From Candidatus Sodalis pierantonius str. SOPE (GTDB lineage Bacteria; Pseudomonadota; Gammaproteobacteria; Enterobacterales; Enterobacteriaceae), in the NCBI RefSeq assembly GCF_000517405.1, contig NZ_CP006568.1:248001-312000 (forward strand): a stretch of 64,000 nt of DNA, read 5' to 3'. Position 1 is the first letter of the stretch; each line of letters starts with the position of its first letter. The notes under the pieces were generated by a model. It saw nothing but the letters and a program-made list of their open reading frames with translations, was not told the DNA's origin and ran no database searches. Shown piece after piece: positions 1 to 9,813 of the stretch. A program made the position numbers and the translations under genes.

Positions 1-67
1 GGCGGATAGCCTCAATCAGCGGGTACTTGCCGCCGGCCCATTTCAAAAACGCGCGGTTCTTCTTCAT
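1..67 (-). CDS. dam: DNA adenine methylase Dam, N-terminal fragment (runs off window)
   Basis: Reading leftward from an ATG at 67, the frame gives MKKNRAFLKWAGGKYPL, the conserved start of enterobacterial Dam with the AdoMet-binding WAGGK motif. Dam methylates adenine in GATC and directs mismatch repair and replication timing. Only the first 22 codons are inside the window, so integrity cannot be judged. It lies directly downstream of damX on the same strand, as in E. coli. Confidence 0.85.
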   Translation of the reverse strand, partial: MKKNRAFLKWAGGKYPLIEAIR

Positions 68-150
68 GCCTTCGCTACTTACTCACACTCTTCAGAGCCG
101 CGGATTGTACCCTGTTTACCATAGCGCTACAGCGCTATCTTCAAGAACGC

Positions 151-1188
151 TTAATTATTTTGGTCCTTTTTAACCTGACCGATTTGCCGCGCCCAGGGTT
201 TCTTGGCCTGCACATCAGCGGGCAATTGCGCCACCGCGTTTTTGACCTGCGACAGCGAAGGATAAACCCCGTTGACCAGCACGTACCAAGGCTTGCCGTC
301 GCGTCGGGTCTGATACACCCAATAATGGCTCAGCTGCTGTTGGCGCGCATAGGCGTTAAGCGTAGCCGGCTGCGAAGCGCTGCTTAACTGTAGCGTGTAA
401 TAACCGGCCGGTGCAGATTGAATCGTTCCCGCTGCGCTGCCCGCGGCCGCGGAGGGTGCAGGAGCGGACGGCGCTCGAGCGCTCGAGGCCGCTTTCGGCG
501 CGGTGGCGGCCGGCACCATTGGCGTTTGTTTCGGTTCGCGGCGCGCGGCGGCAGGCGCCTTCGCCGGCGCGGTCGACGCTGATTTGTGCGGTTGTGTGAC
601 GCTGCGGCTGCCCGGCGTCAGAGTGGCCGCCGCGGTGGGCAGAGTCGAAACCGGCCCCTGACCGTTCATTTGCGCGGCCACGCCGTTAACCTGATTTCCC
701 TGCTGGGTCAGAGCGTCGGCCATATTGCCCGGTAATTCCACGCGCTGCTGCCCGCTCGGCGTGGTGACCGGCGCGGCTTCCGTTGGCGTTGAGGCGACCT
801 GCGGCCCGCGCAGCTCTTGCGGCGAGGAGGCGCCATCGCTGCCGTTCACCGCCGCCGGGACGCCGTTGGTCTGAGAATTGTTCGCCGCCGGCGCGGTGGC
901 GCCAGGGGAGGACGAAGTGGCGTCGGAGCCGGAGGTCGAGCCGGAGAGATCGATATTACGCTGGCCGTTATTGTCAGCGCTCTGGTGGCTTGAATCGGTA
1001 CGCGACGGGGATTTAAGCGCCGAACCGATGCTAATCACCAGCAACAGCAGCACCAGAATGCCGATACCTATCATCAAATGCTGCCTGGATACCGGCACTT
1101 TCGGCACGATAGGACCTTTCCGCTGGCGGGGGGGACGGCGATCGCTGCTATCGGGTCTCAGTTCGTCTTCCGACTTGAACTCATCCAT
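151..1188 (-). CDS. damX: DamX, SPOR-domain cell division protein
   Basis: 345 residues. The N-terminus begins MDEFKSEDELRPD as in E. coli DamX. A single membrane segment at about residues 38-58 (GIGILVLLLLVISIGSAL) is followed by a long Ala/Pro/Ser/Thr-rich periplasmic linker. The last 80 residues or so form a SPOR domain (YYTLQLSS, PWYVLVNGVY), which in this family binds denuded peptidoglycan at the septum. E. coli DamX is 428 residues. The missing length lies in the acidic cytoplasmic region before the membrane segment and in the linker, both low-complexity, so the protein is probably functional. It sits between dam and aroB on the same strand, the usual enterobacterial order. Confidence 0.9.
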   Translation of the reverse strand: MDEFKSEDELRPDSSDRRPPRQRKGPIVPKVPVSRQHLMIGIGILVLLLLVISIGSALKSPSRTDSSHQSADNNGQRNIDLSGSTSGSDATSSSPGATAPAANNSQTNGVPAAVNGSDGASSPQELRGPQVASTPTEAAPVTTPSGQQRVELPGNMADALTQQGNQVNGVAAQMNGQGPVSTLPTAAATLTPGSRSVTQPHKSASTAPAKAPAAARREPKQTPMVPAATAPKAASSARAPSAPAPSAAAGSAAGTIQSAPAGYYTLQLSSASQPATLNAYARQQQLSHYWVYQTRRDGKPWYVLVNGVYPSLSQVKNAVAQLPADVQAKKPWARQIGQVKKDQNN

Positions 1189-1292
1189 ATAAAACTCTCC
1201 GACTGAGAGGGGTTTTTCCAGCGCCGGAGCGCGGGAAGGGTTATCACACTAAACCGGCCATGCCGACGCGCCCTGGCGTACGGCCGACCGGC

Positions 1293-2378
1293 TCAGGCCT
1301 GGCAATCCTTAATCGATGCCACCACCATATCATCAGCCACGCCGGCGTGCACTTCCGCGTTGCCGAGCGTCACCGGCAGCACCAGACGCAGCTGGCCGGC
1401 GATGACTTTTTTGTCGCGCATCATATGCGGCAAGTAATCTTCCGCAGCCATTTCCGCCGGCCCGCTGACCGGCAGGCCAGCACGCAATAGCAGCGCGCTT
1501 ACCCGCTCGGCGTCCGCATCGCTGAACTGGCCGAGGCGGCGCGCGGCGCGCACCGCCATCACCATTCCGGCGGCCACGGCTTCGCCATGCAGCCAGTTGC
1601 CATAACCCATATGGGTTTCGATGGCGTGGCCGTAGGTATGGCCGAGATTAAGCAGCGCGCGCTGCCCCTGCTCGCGTTCATCCGCGGCCACCACGTCCGC
1701 TTTCAGCTCGCAGCAGCGGCGGATGCAGTAGGCGAGCGCCCGGGGCTCCAGGGCCAGCAGCGCGTCAAGATTGTCCTCTAGCCAAGCGAAAAACACCGCA
1801 TCAAGAATAATACCGTACTTGATGACTTCCGCCAGGCCCGAGGAGAGTTCCCGCCGCGGCAGCGTATTCAGACAGTCCAAATCGATAACCACCGAGGCGG
1901 GCTGATAGAAGGCGCCGATCATGTTCTTGCCGAGAGGATGGTTGACCGCGGTTTTACCGCCCACCGACGAGTCGACCTGAGAAAGTAGCGTGGTGGGAAC
2001 TTGAATAAACCGCACGCCCCGCTGGTAACTGGCGGCGGCGAAGCCGGCCAGATCACCGATGACGCCACCACCGAGCGCGATGATGGTGGTATCGCGGCCA
2101 TGGGGTTTGGCCAACAGCGCGGTGAAAACTTGATCCAGCACCGTCAACGATTTGTTCTGCTCGCCGTCAGGCAAGACCACCCGATCGACCTTGACGCCGG
2201 CCTGGCGCAGTCGCCCGCTCAGGGAGTCCAGATACAAAGGCGCGAGGCGGTCATTGGTCACCAGCATGGCGTTATCGCCACGCGTTAACGGCCAGAAAGA
2301 CGCCGGATCATTGAATAATCCGGCGGCAATGGTAATCGGGTAGCTGCGCTCCCCTAATGTAACGGTAATCATCTCCAT
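1293..2378 (-). CDS. aroB: 3-dehydroquinate synthase
   Basis: 361 residues, full length for the family. It converts DAHP to 3-dehydroquinate, the second step of the shikimate pathway, using NAD and a divalent metal in the cytoplasm. Visible are the nucleotide-binding GGGVIGDLAGF segment (about residue 105), VDSSVGGKTAVNHPLGKN, and the metal ligands in GLAEVIKYG, NLGHTYGHAIE and NWLHGEAVAAG. The frame is uninterrupted. It lies 40 bases downstream of aroK on the same strand, so the two are probably co-transcribed. Retention fits a symbiont that still makes aromatic amino acids. Confidence 0.96.
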   Translation of the reverse strand: MEMITVTLGERSYPITIAAGLFNDPASFWPLTRGDNAMLVTNDRLAPLYLDSLSGRLRQAGVKVDRVVLPDGEQNKSLTVLDQVFTALLAKPHGRDTTIIALGGGVIGDLAGFAAASYQRGVRFIQVPTTLLSQVDSSVGGKTAVNHPLGKNMIGAFYQPASVVIDLDCLNTLPRRELSSGLAEVIKYGIILDAVFFAWLEDNLDALLALEPRALAYCIRRCCELKADVVAADEREQGQRALLNLGHTYGHAIETHMGYGNWLHGEAVAAGMVMAVRAARRLGQFSDADAERVSALLLRAGLPVSGPAEMAAEDYLPHMMRDKKVIAGQLRLVLPVTLGNAEVHAGVADDMVVASIKDCQA

Positions 2379-2418
2379 GGGACGCTCAATGACCTTTTCG
2401 GCATCTCGTTAATTCAGA

Positions 2419-2940
2419 TTAGCTGCTTTCCAGCATATTGATAATTTGGTTAGCAACAACCTTGGCGCTTTGTTCGTCGGTGCGGATAGTGACGTCCGCT
2501 ATTTCTTCATACAGCGGATTACGCTCGCGAGCCAGCGCTTCCAGGACGTCGCGCGGCGGAGCTTCAACTTGCAACAGCGGGCGTTTCTTATCACGCTGCG
2601 TACGGGCCAGCTGTTTTTCAATGGTGGTTTCTAGATAAACAACCACACCGCGGGCAGAGAGGCGGTTACGTGTTTCGCGCGATTTCACGGAGCCGCCGCC
2701 GGTAGCCAGCACAATCCCCTGCTTTTCGGTCAGTTCGTTGATGACTTTCTCTTCTCGATCGCGGAAGCCGTCTTCGCCTTCCACGTCAAATACCCAGCCT
2801 ACATCAGCCCCGGTGCGTCGCTCAATCTCTTGATCAGAATCGAAAAACTCCATATTAAGTTGTTGAGCCAACTGACGCCCAATAGTGCTTTTGCCGGCAC
2901 CCATAGGCCCAACCAGAATGATATTGCGTTTCTCTGCCAT
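2419..2940 (-). CDS. aroK: Shikimate kinase I
   Basis: 173 residues, identical in length to E. coli AroK. It phosphorylates shikimate with ATP. The P-loop GPMGAGKSTIG starts at about residue 11. The substrate and lid elements FDSDQEIERRTG, GEDGFRDREE and ATGGGSV are present, as is the lid arginine region RDKKRPLL. The gene is intact and leads the aroK-aroB-damX-dam run. Confidence 0.96.
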   Translation of the reverse strand: MAEKRNIILVGPMGAGKSTIGRQLAQQLNMEFFDSDQEIERRTGADVGWVFDVEGEDGFRDREEKVINELTEKQGIVLATGGGSVKSRETRNRLSARGVVVYLETTIEKQLARTQRDKKRPLLQVEAPPRDVLEALARERNPLYEEIADVTIRTDEQSAKVVANQIINMLESS

Positions 2941-3274
2941 GTTTTTCGGTATTACTAAGATTATTCGTTAATGACAACCCGCCCCGCCAATCAAATTAGC
3001 GGCGGGACCTAAACTGAAACCTCATGAGCGTTAGTGCGAGAATCAGACGAAAATTATCTCAACACTCCGGGTAGTTTGGCAACCGATTAAATTGATGCCT
3101 ACACCGTAAGCAAGATCCCCGGTATCATCACCGGTATGACATTTGACGCAAAATCAGCGATGCTCAATGGGTTACCCTTGTAAGCGAAATCGCCGACAGC
3201 GTCAAATTGATAACGAAAAAAACGCATAAATTGTTGCCGCATACCCGCTTTCGTCCGGTTTAAGCGGTGGTAGT
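2941..3274 (-). other. aroK 5' region, non-coding (334 bases)
   Basis: No gene is visible. A GC-rich inverted repeat (CCCGCC at about 2980, GGCGGG at about 3001) sits about 40-65 bases upstream of the aroK start on the aroK template and could form a hairpin in the leader. It has no T-run, so it is not a standard terminator. The aroK promoter should lie here, but no convincing -10/-35 pair can be chosen. Confidence 0.4.
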
Positions 3275-4740
3275 CTATCCTGATATGCGGGTGGGTGTAA
3301 TAAAAATAACTAGTTCACGTTGTTTATGATTAGCTCGTTGGCGCTTAAATAACGCCCCTACTAGCGGGATATCGGCCAATAGCGGCACCCGATCGTTGCT
3401 CCGCTGCTTTTGATGCTGGAATATGCCGCCGAGCACGATGGTCTCACCGTCTGCAATCGTTACCTGAGTTTTAATCTCTTCCGTATCGATGGTCACGCTC
3501 TGGCTTTCTCCCTGCTTGATGATACTGCCCGGAACATTCTGGCTCAGCCGCAAATCCAGCGTGATGCGCCCGTTGCGCAGAATACGCGGCGTCACCTCCA
3601 TGCACAACACCGCCTCTTTGAACTGAATTGAGGGATGTTTGCCGTGGCCGCTGGTCATCGGATACGGGATTTGCGTGCCTTGCTTGATGCTCGCGGTCTG
3701 CTGATGGGCGGTATAAAGACGCGGGCTGGCCAGAATATCCACCTTGTTTTCCTGCTCCAGCGCGGTCAACTCAAGCTCCAGCATCCGGCCATTGAGACGC
3801 GCCAGCGGCAGCCCGATGCGGGCAAAATGCCCGCCAACCGGCATTTTCACGCTGGCGCGCGCATCCTCCGGCGCGCTTTCCCCCGGGTAGCGCCAGTTAA
3901 CCCCGACCTCGCAGGTTTTTCCGGCTGATGGTGACGATATGGGCGGTGATAAGCACCTGCTCAAGCGGTATATCCCACACGGCTATCCAATCGCTCACGG
4001 CGGCCAGGGCGGCGGCGGTATCGCGCAGCACCAGCGAGTTGATACGCTTATCGAGCCGAACGCTGCCTCTGGATGACAATAGCGACGTGCGCTGGGCGTC
4101 AATGCTGCGAACCACTTCGGTCGCGTCGGCATACTGCAGGGTGATTAACCGGTTAATCAGCGGCGCCCCTCCTCTCGCGGCGCCGTCGACGCCGCTTTTT
4201 CCTGCCGCTGTTCGTCCTGCGCTTCCTGCTGCGATACCACCAGCGTCTGACCTTGACGCGTCATCTGCAGGCCGTCTGCCGTCAGAACCAGCGCCAGCGC
4301 CTGGCGCCAGGGCATCTCTTGCAGCCGCAGCGTGATCTCGCCCTCAACGCCCGGTGTCACCACCAGATTCATCCCGCGGTGGGCGGCCAGGGCCTGCAAT
4401 ACCTGCCGTACCGGCGCATCATCCGCGCGCAGCGATAGCGTGCCCTGCCCACTACCGCGCCGGTGAACCCCCGAGCGGGAGAATCGGATGGCGGTATCCG
4501 CACCGGCCGGAACGGATACCGTATCGCCGTGCCGCCGCTGCTCGTTGCTAGAGAAGGCGGATCGCCTGTCGCCGCCGCGGGGACTTCGCCCGCCGGGATC
4601 GTGGGTATCATGCCCGCCGCCGGGGCCTCGCCCGCTGATACGCTCGGCGGATCGGCCCCGGGGGTGGCCAGGACGATGACCAACAGCAGCCAAAGTCCCC
4701 GCGCTAAACCTGCCTGGGCGCCATGCCGCCCCTTTCCCTG
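3275..4740 (-). pseudogene. hofQ: HofQ secretin-like protein, broken by frameshifts
   Basis: Segments of one HofQ protein are spread over different frames. The N-terminal repeat ADDAPVRQVLQALA and MNLVVTPGVEG reads in 4157-4690. The middle ITLQYADATEVVRS and DKRINSLVLRDT reads in 3897-4150. The C-terminal secretin domain with ASPRLYTAHQQTASIKQGTQIPY and VPLLADIPLVGALF reads in 3275-3920. Frame changes fall near 4150 and 3910. A hydrophobic signal-like stretch (LWLLLVIVLATPG) near 4700 lies in yet another frame, so the exact start is uncertain. In E. coli HofQ is the outer-membrane secretin for DNA uptake used as a nutrient. The gene cannot make that protein here. HofP, normally between hofO and hofQ, is not visible. 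Confidence 0.85.
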
Positions 4741-4756
4741 CTGCACCCGGAATGTC

Positions 4757-5174
4757 TTAGTATGCCCCAGCCGGCATCTCCCCATCGTCGTTCTCCTTTG
4801 CGACCGCAGACGTTGATTCGTCCGCACGGGTTATTCTGAAATCCAGCATCAGTCCTTCGGGTGTCGCTTTTAACGATAATGCCTGCAGGCCAATGCAGCC
4901 GTTAAGCGCCGCAATAGCGCTCAGTAAACGCTCAAACCCGGCGAAGTCCGTGGTAGCTGCGACCGTCCATCCCGGCCGATCCCCATGGCCCCCCGCGGAC
5001 ATGGCCCACCAGTGTAACCCGGCGGGGGGAGATCGTGCCCCGGAGTCATGAACAGCGATAAAGGGTCCTGCGCCAACCGCTGGCAAAAATAACGACGGCC
5101 GCCACCAGCGCGTAGCCCGCCAGCCATTTTATCGCCGGCCGATCGCGTCCGGTTCCCGCGGCCGGCGAAGTCAT
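4757..5174 (-). pseudogene. hofO: HofO, PilO-like inner membrane protein, frameshifted
   Basis: The start overlaps the end of hofN (ATG at 5174 inside the hofN stop region) and gives a short cytoplasmic tail plus one membrane segment (AGYALVAAVVIFASG). That frame stops at about 5046. The rest, with FAGFERLLSAIAALN and LSLKATPEGLMLDF typical of the PilO-like C-terminal domain, continues in another frame to 4757. The overall length (139 codons) is near that of E. coli HofO (146), so a small indel near 5050-5080 is the main lesion. Assignment rests mainly on position and fold pattern. Confidence 0.65.
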
Positions 5175-5707
5175 GCCCCCTCCTCCGGCGGCCAGGCCGC
5201 TACAAGGAAAAATTGCCAGCGCAACGCGTCCCGCCGCCTGACCTCCCGCCAGCGGAAATCGGGTAACGTTGCGTGATCTATTAGCCGGCGCCGCAGGGTA
5301 ACCACCGGCGGATAACCCTCGCTGCAACCGCTGATATAAAGCCGGTCGCCGCGCTGCTCAATCTCGGTAAGCCACAGCTGCGGCGGCAACAGCGCCGGTA
5401 GCTGCCGAAACAGGTGCACATAACGCTGATTGGCGATCGCCAGCCGGCGTTGGCGCTGCGTCGTTCGCGCCGCGCTTGCCGACAGCGCGGCGGCGCGGGC
5501 TGTCGGTTCCGCCTGCGCCGCCTCAGGGGACGGATGCGTTTCAGCCAGACGGGTTTCCAGCGTTAAGCGCTGATGGCGCCAATAGACCGCAGGCGTGGCG
5601 ATAAGCGCCGACGCCAGTAATAGTGGCACCAGAGTCAACAGCAGCAGGCAGCGAACGCGTCGCCGAAGACGGGCCTGCCGCCAGGGCCACAGGTTCACCT
5701 GCTCCAT
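5171..5707 (-). CDS. hofN: HofN, PilN-like inner membrane protein
   Basis: 178 residues, matching E. coli HofN in length. It begins MEQVNLWPWRQARLRRR, a basic cytoplasmic tail, then a membrane segment (LLLTLVPLLLASALIATPAVYW, about residues 22-43), a coiled region and a small periplasmic domain. This is the only intact member of the hof group here. Since hofM, hofO and hofQ are broken, its product has no partners and is probably a relic not yet hit by mutation. It overlaps hofM upstream and hofO downstream. Confidence 0.75.
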   Translation of the reverse strand: MEQVNLWPWRQARLRRRVRCLLLLTLVPLLLASALIATPAVYWRHQRLTLETRLAETHPSPEAAQAEPTARAAALSASAARTTQRQRRLAIANQRYVHLFRQLPALLPPQLWLTEIEQRGDRLYISGCSEGYPPVVTLRRRLIDHATLPDFRWREVRRRDALRWQFFLVAAWPPEEGA

Positions 5708-6124
5708 AGGCGTTCATCCGGCGCCAGCGCCAGGCCCTCCGGTACCGGACCGGGCCCGATACAGGTGTAGTGGCAGGCCGCCACCGCCCCGACGTCAAAG
5801 GCGAAATCCAGCGGCGCGACGTGATAAGCGCCACTGGCACACCGATGCACCAGCGGCAAAGCGGGGTTCAAGGCGCAGGCGCGTCAGCGTGACGGGCAGT
5901 CCCGTCAGGCAAAGCCGGACCGAAAGGCGCCGGGGAAGCTGGCGGCGCAGCGCATCCACCGTGGCCGCCACAGGGCAGGGATCGCCCTGCGCGTCCCGCC
6001 CCATTGGTAAGGGAAATTGCCACCAGCCGCGGCAGCACCATTGCGTGCGTTCGCGCGACAAAGCCAGCGCGCGCAGCACGTCCGGCTCGATATCCATGCC
6101 TATCCGCCAGCGGTCAAACGCCAT
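5695..6124 (-). pseudogene. hofM: HofM, PilM-like protein, internally deleted
   Basis: The first 109 codons (6124 to 5795, MAFDRWRIGMDIEPDVLRALALSRER) match the start of HofM, an actin-like cytoplasmic partner of HofN. A different frame carries the end of the protein (PLDFAFDVGAVAACHYTCIGPGP and LAPDERLWSR) to a stop at 5695 that overlaps the hofN start. E. coli HofM is 259 residues; only about 143 codons remain, so roughly 115 codons were deleted with loss of frame. It is transcribed divergently from mrcA, as in E. coli. Confidence 0.75.
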
Positions 6125-6243
6125 GATTCCCCCCTTCCCTGAGGCTGGTCACTTAAATTACGTATCCAATAGCAAGGCTAACCTTTATACTAGCTCGCGG
6201 TTGTTTATAAACTGCCCAAATGACAAAAAATGGGAATTCTCAG

Positions 6244-8746
6244 GTGAAGTTCGTAAAATATTTATTTATCTTTGCAGTGTGTTGCATTTTGTTGGGAGCC
6301 GCCTCGATATATGGCATGTACCGCTATATCGCTCCCCAATTGCCCGATGTGGCAACGCTGAAAGACATCCGCCTGCAAACGCCAATACAGGTCTTCTCGG
6401 CGGACGGCAAACTTATTGCCCAATACGGTGAGAAACGCCGCATCCCGCTCAGGCTCGATCAAATGCCACCGGAATTGGTGCATGCCTTCGTCGCCACGGA
6501 AGACAGCCGGTTCTACGAGCATCACGGTGTGGCATCCGGTAGGCATTTTGCGCGCGGCCTCCATTGCCCTGCTCTCCGGCCACACCTCGCAGGGCGCGTG
6601 TACCATTACTCAGCAGCTGGCCCGCAACTTCTTCCTGAGCCCGGAACGGACGCTTATTCGTAAAATCAAAGAAGCGTTTCTGGCGGTACGGATCGAGCAG
6701 TTGCTCAGCAAAGATGAAATCCTTGAACTTTATCTGAATAAAATTTACTTGGGGTACCGCGCTTACGGCGTGGGCGCGGCGGCGCAGGTCTATTTCGGCA
6801 AGGACGTCAGCCAGCTCACGCTAAGCGAGATGGCCATGATTGCCGGTTTGCCGAAAGCCCCCTCCACCTTCAATCCGCTTTACTCCCCCGAACGGGCGCT
6901 GGCGCGGCGCAATACCGTCCTGGCGCGCATGCGCGATGAAAACTACATTACCCAGGCCGAATACGAGCAGGCGCGCGACGCGGCGCTGGTGGCCCATTAC
7001 CACGCGCCGGAAATCGATTTTTCCGCACCCTATGTGTCGGAAATGGTGCGCCAGGATATGCTCAAACGCTATGGAGATAATGCCTATACCGACGGCTTCA
7101 AGGTGTATACCACTATCACCAAGCCGCTACAGCAGGCGGCGCAGACCGTGGTACGCAACAACGTTCTGGCCTACGATATGTGCCACGGCTACCGCGGTCC
7201 GAGCAGCATACTTTGGAAAGTCGGCGAGTCGCCCTGGGACGCGCAGCATATCCGCGATAGGCTGAAGACCCTGCCCGTCTACGGTCCGCTGCATGCGGCG
7301 GTCGTGACCGAGACCAGCGTCGACGGTGCGGTAGCGATGATGGCCGACGGCAGCAACGTGTCGCTGTCGCTGGCGGGTATGCGCTGGGCGCGGCCGTTCA
7401 GAAGCGACACGCAGCAGGGCCCGACGCCGAAAAAGGCGACGGACGTGGTGCAGGCGGGGCAACAGATTTGGGTGCGCCAAATGGACGATGGCTGGTGGCT
7501 CGCCCAGGTGCCGGACGTTAATTCAGCCCTAGTGTCGCTGGATCCGCAGGACGGCTCGGTCAAAGCGCTGGTCGGCGGTTTCGACTTCAATCAAAGCAAA
7601 TTCAACCGTATCACCCAGGCTCTGCGCCAGGTGGGTTCCAATATCAAGCCCTTCTTGTATACCGCCGCGCTGGATAAAGGGTTGACCCTGGCGACCATTC
7701 TCAACGATGTGCCTATTTCCCGCTGGGATGCCGGCCCGATTCGGCTGCGCCAGGGGCTGGGACAGTCGAAAAACGTGGTAATGGTCCGCGCCATGGGGGT
7801 CGATTATGCCGCGGAATACCTGCAGCGTTTCGGCTTCCCGGCGCAGAATATCGTCCACACTGAATCGCTGGCGCTGGGATCCGCGTCCTTTACTCCACTA
7901 CAGCTGGTGCGGGGCTATACGGTGTTGGCCAACGGCGGTTATCTGGTCGACCCTTACCTCATCACTAAAATCACCGATGAGAATGATCAGGTGCTGTTTA
8001 CCGCCAAACCGAAGGTAATGTGCGCCAGCTGCGATTTGCCGGTTATCTACGGCGATACGCCGAAATCGGCGGTATTGTCGGACGACAGTATGGAAAATGT
8101 GGCCGTCTCACGCCAGTCCGACGCTAACGGTACGGTGCCGATGCCGCGGCTGGAACGGGTTTCGCCGGCGCAGGCGGCAGCGGACGGGGTGCAGCTGTAT
8201 GCCCCCCTCGTTATTAGCACGCCGCTGTCGTTTTTGATGCGCGACGCCCTCAACAGCAACATCTTCGGCAAACCCGGCTGGATGGGCACCGGCTGGCGTG
8301 CCGCCCGCGATTTGAAGCGCCATGATATTGGCGGCAAAACCGGGACCACCAACGACTCCAAAGACGCCTGGTTCTCCGGCTACGGCCCCGATACTGTCAC
8401 CACCGTCTGGATAGGCTTCGACGATCATCGCCGCAATTTGGACAAAACCACGGCGTCAGGCGCCATCAGCGATCTGATTTCCGGCGCCGAGGGCGGCGCC
8501 AAAAGCGCCCAGCCTATCTGGGATGATTATATGAAGATAGCGCTGGAGGGCATTCCCGAAGAGAAACAAGATCCTCCCCCGGGCATTGTTACCGTCACTA
8601 TCGATAAGAGCAGCGGTAAGTTGTCCGACGGCGGCGGCAACAGCCGGCCAGAATACTTTACCGACGGCACCCAGCCGAAAGAGCGGGTCGTGCATGAAGT
8701 CGGTACAACACTGATGGACAACGGTCAGCAGCAAGAGCTGTTTTGA
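6244..8746 (+). pseudogene. mrcA: Penicillin-binding protein 1A, frameshifted near the N-terminus
   Basis: GTG at 6244 (VKFVKYLFIFAVCC) matches the E. coli start and gives the membrane anchor and the beginning of the glycosyltransferase domain up to EDSRFYEHHGV. An extra base at about 6530 throws the frame, and the rest of the protein reads from there to 8746 in the next frame. Downstream, the transglycosylase motifs, the transpeptidase SNIK, SKN and KTGTT motifs and the C-terminus are intact. About 16 residues normally following ISRWDA near 7730 are also deleted in frame. PBP1A polymerises and cross-links peptidoglycan. The split frame should yield no active enzyme unless it is a sequence error. 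Confidence 0.85.
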
Positions 8747-8898
8747 TTGAGCGCCACGCCGGGCGAAGGTATTTAGGCCCGGCCAAGGTATTCCCCGCGA
8801 CGCCGGATTGCGTCGGGAATGGGCTCTGTTCGCCTCGACGTTTGATGCGCCGGGCAGGGTCTATTTTGACCACGGCGTCAGAGGGCGCCAGGGAGGGA

Positions 8899-9462
8899 TT
8901 ATTTTGACCGCGGCGCCTGATTGAGCCAGGCATGGGCGAGAAACAGCGCGCTCACATCGCGCGCTTCGCAAAAATCAGGTTCATCCAGCAACGCCAGCAT
9001 ACGGCTTATCGGCCATCGCACCAGCGGCAGCGGCTCCGGCTCGTCCCCCTGTAGCCGCTGGGGATAGAGATCCTGTGCTACCACAATATGCATTTTGCTG
9101 GAGAAATAAGACGGCGCCATACTCAGGCGACGCAAAAAGGTAAAGGCGCGCCCGCCAAAGCCCGCTTCCTCCATCAGTTCGCGATTGGCCGCCTCCATCA
9201 CCCCTTCGCCGGGGTCGATAAGCCCTTTTGGAAAACCCAGCTCGTAATCCTCAATGCCGGCGCCGTACTCGCGGATCAGCAACAGATGGTCATCCAGCAC
9301 CGGCACGATCATCACCGCCTCGCGATGGGAAGGCTTCATGCGCTCATACACCCGCCGCGCGCCATTGCTGAACTCCAGATCGACGGATTCAACGGTGAAC
9401 AGGCGGGACTGGGCAACGGTCGCCACGCGATGTATTTTGGGTTTTTGCAGATTCTTATCCAT
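8899..9462 (-). CDS. nudE: ADP compounds hydrolase NudE
   Basis: 187 residues from ATG 9462; the longer open frame to 9525 is not conserved, and MDKNLQKPKI aligns with the E. coli start. NudE hydrolyses ADP-ribose, NADH and Ap3A. The Nudix box reads GLIDPGEGVMEAANRELMEE with the catalytic REL-EE core present. DLEFSNGARRVYERM and SMAPSYFSSKMHIVVAQDLYP are family signatures. A second copy of the sequence around its stop codon lies just downstream at about 8861-8876 (tattttgaccacggcg against tattttgaccgcggcg at 8900), a small duplication. Confidence 0.94.
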   Translation of the reverse strand: MDKNLQKPKIHRVATVAQSRLFTVESVDLEFSNGARRVYERMKPSHREAVMIVPVLDDHLLLIREYGAGIEDYELGFPKGLIDPGEGVMEAANRELMEEAGFGGRAFTFLRRLSMAPSYFSSKMHIVVAQDLYPQRLQGDEPEPLPLVRWPISRMLALLDEPDFCEARDVSALFLAHAWLNQAPRSK

Positions 9463-9813
9463 ATCGTTCCCGCAGATTGCGCACAGGAGGACCAGGGGAC
9501 GCCCGGCCATCGGGTTGGTCAACATTGTGCGTTAATAAGGGACCAGGCCGCAACCTGTCTGCGCGAACACCTTTCTCACGCCGTCAAAACGGTGGCGCAC
9601 AAATCTGGCAAACGGCGAATAAAATAGGAAAATGCTGATATATCCGCGACAGTGGGCTTGTTACCCTCCCCCTAGCATCGGTTACTATGCCTGTTTTACG
9701 CCGATGACTCCTTGCGCCCGCCGCAGGCCCATTTGAGCAGCAGCACCGGCGTGAGTCCTTGCAACGACAGTTAATTTTGGTGTGGTATTTATGAGGTTGT
9801 GGGTGGGGTTAGC
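9463..9813. other. nudE-igaA divergent intergenic region (351 bases)
   Basis: No gene is visible. It must hold the nudE promoter and the former igaA promoter, but I cannot pick out reliable -10/-35 elements. Confidence 0.4.

Noticed and set aside
5595..6431. A 278-codon plus-strand frame across hofN, hofM and the mrcA start
   Set aside because: Arg-rich composition typical of a wrong frame, and it runs through the mrcA start in a different frame.
6520..6545. Programmed ribosomal frameshift in mrcA
   Set aside because: No slippery heptamer or downstream structure is evident, and no relative uses a frameshift here; mutation or sequencing error is simpler.
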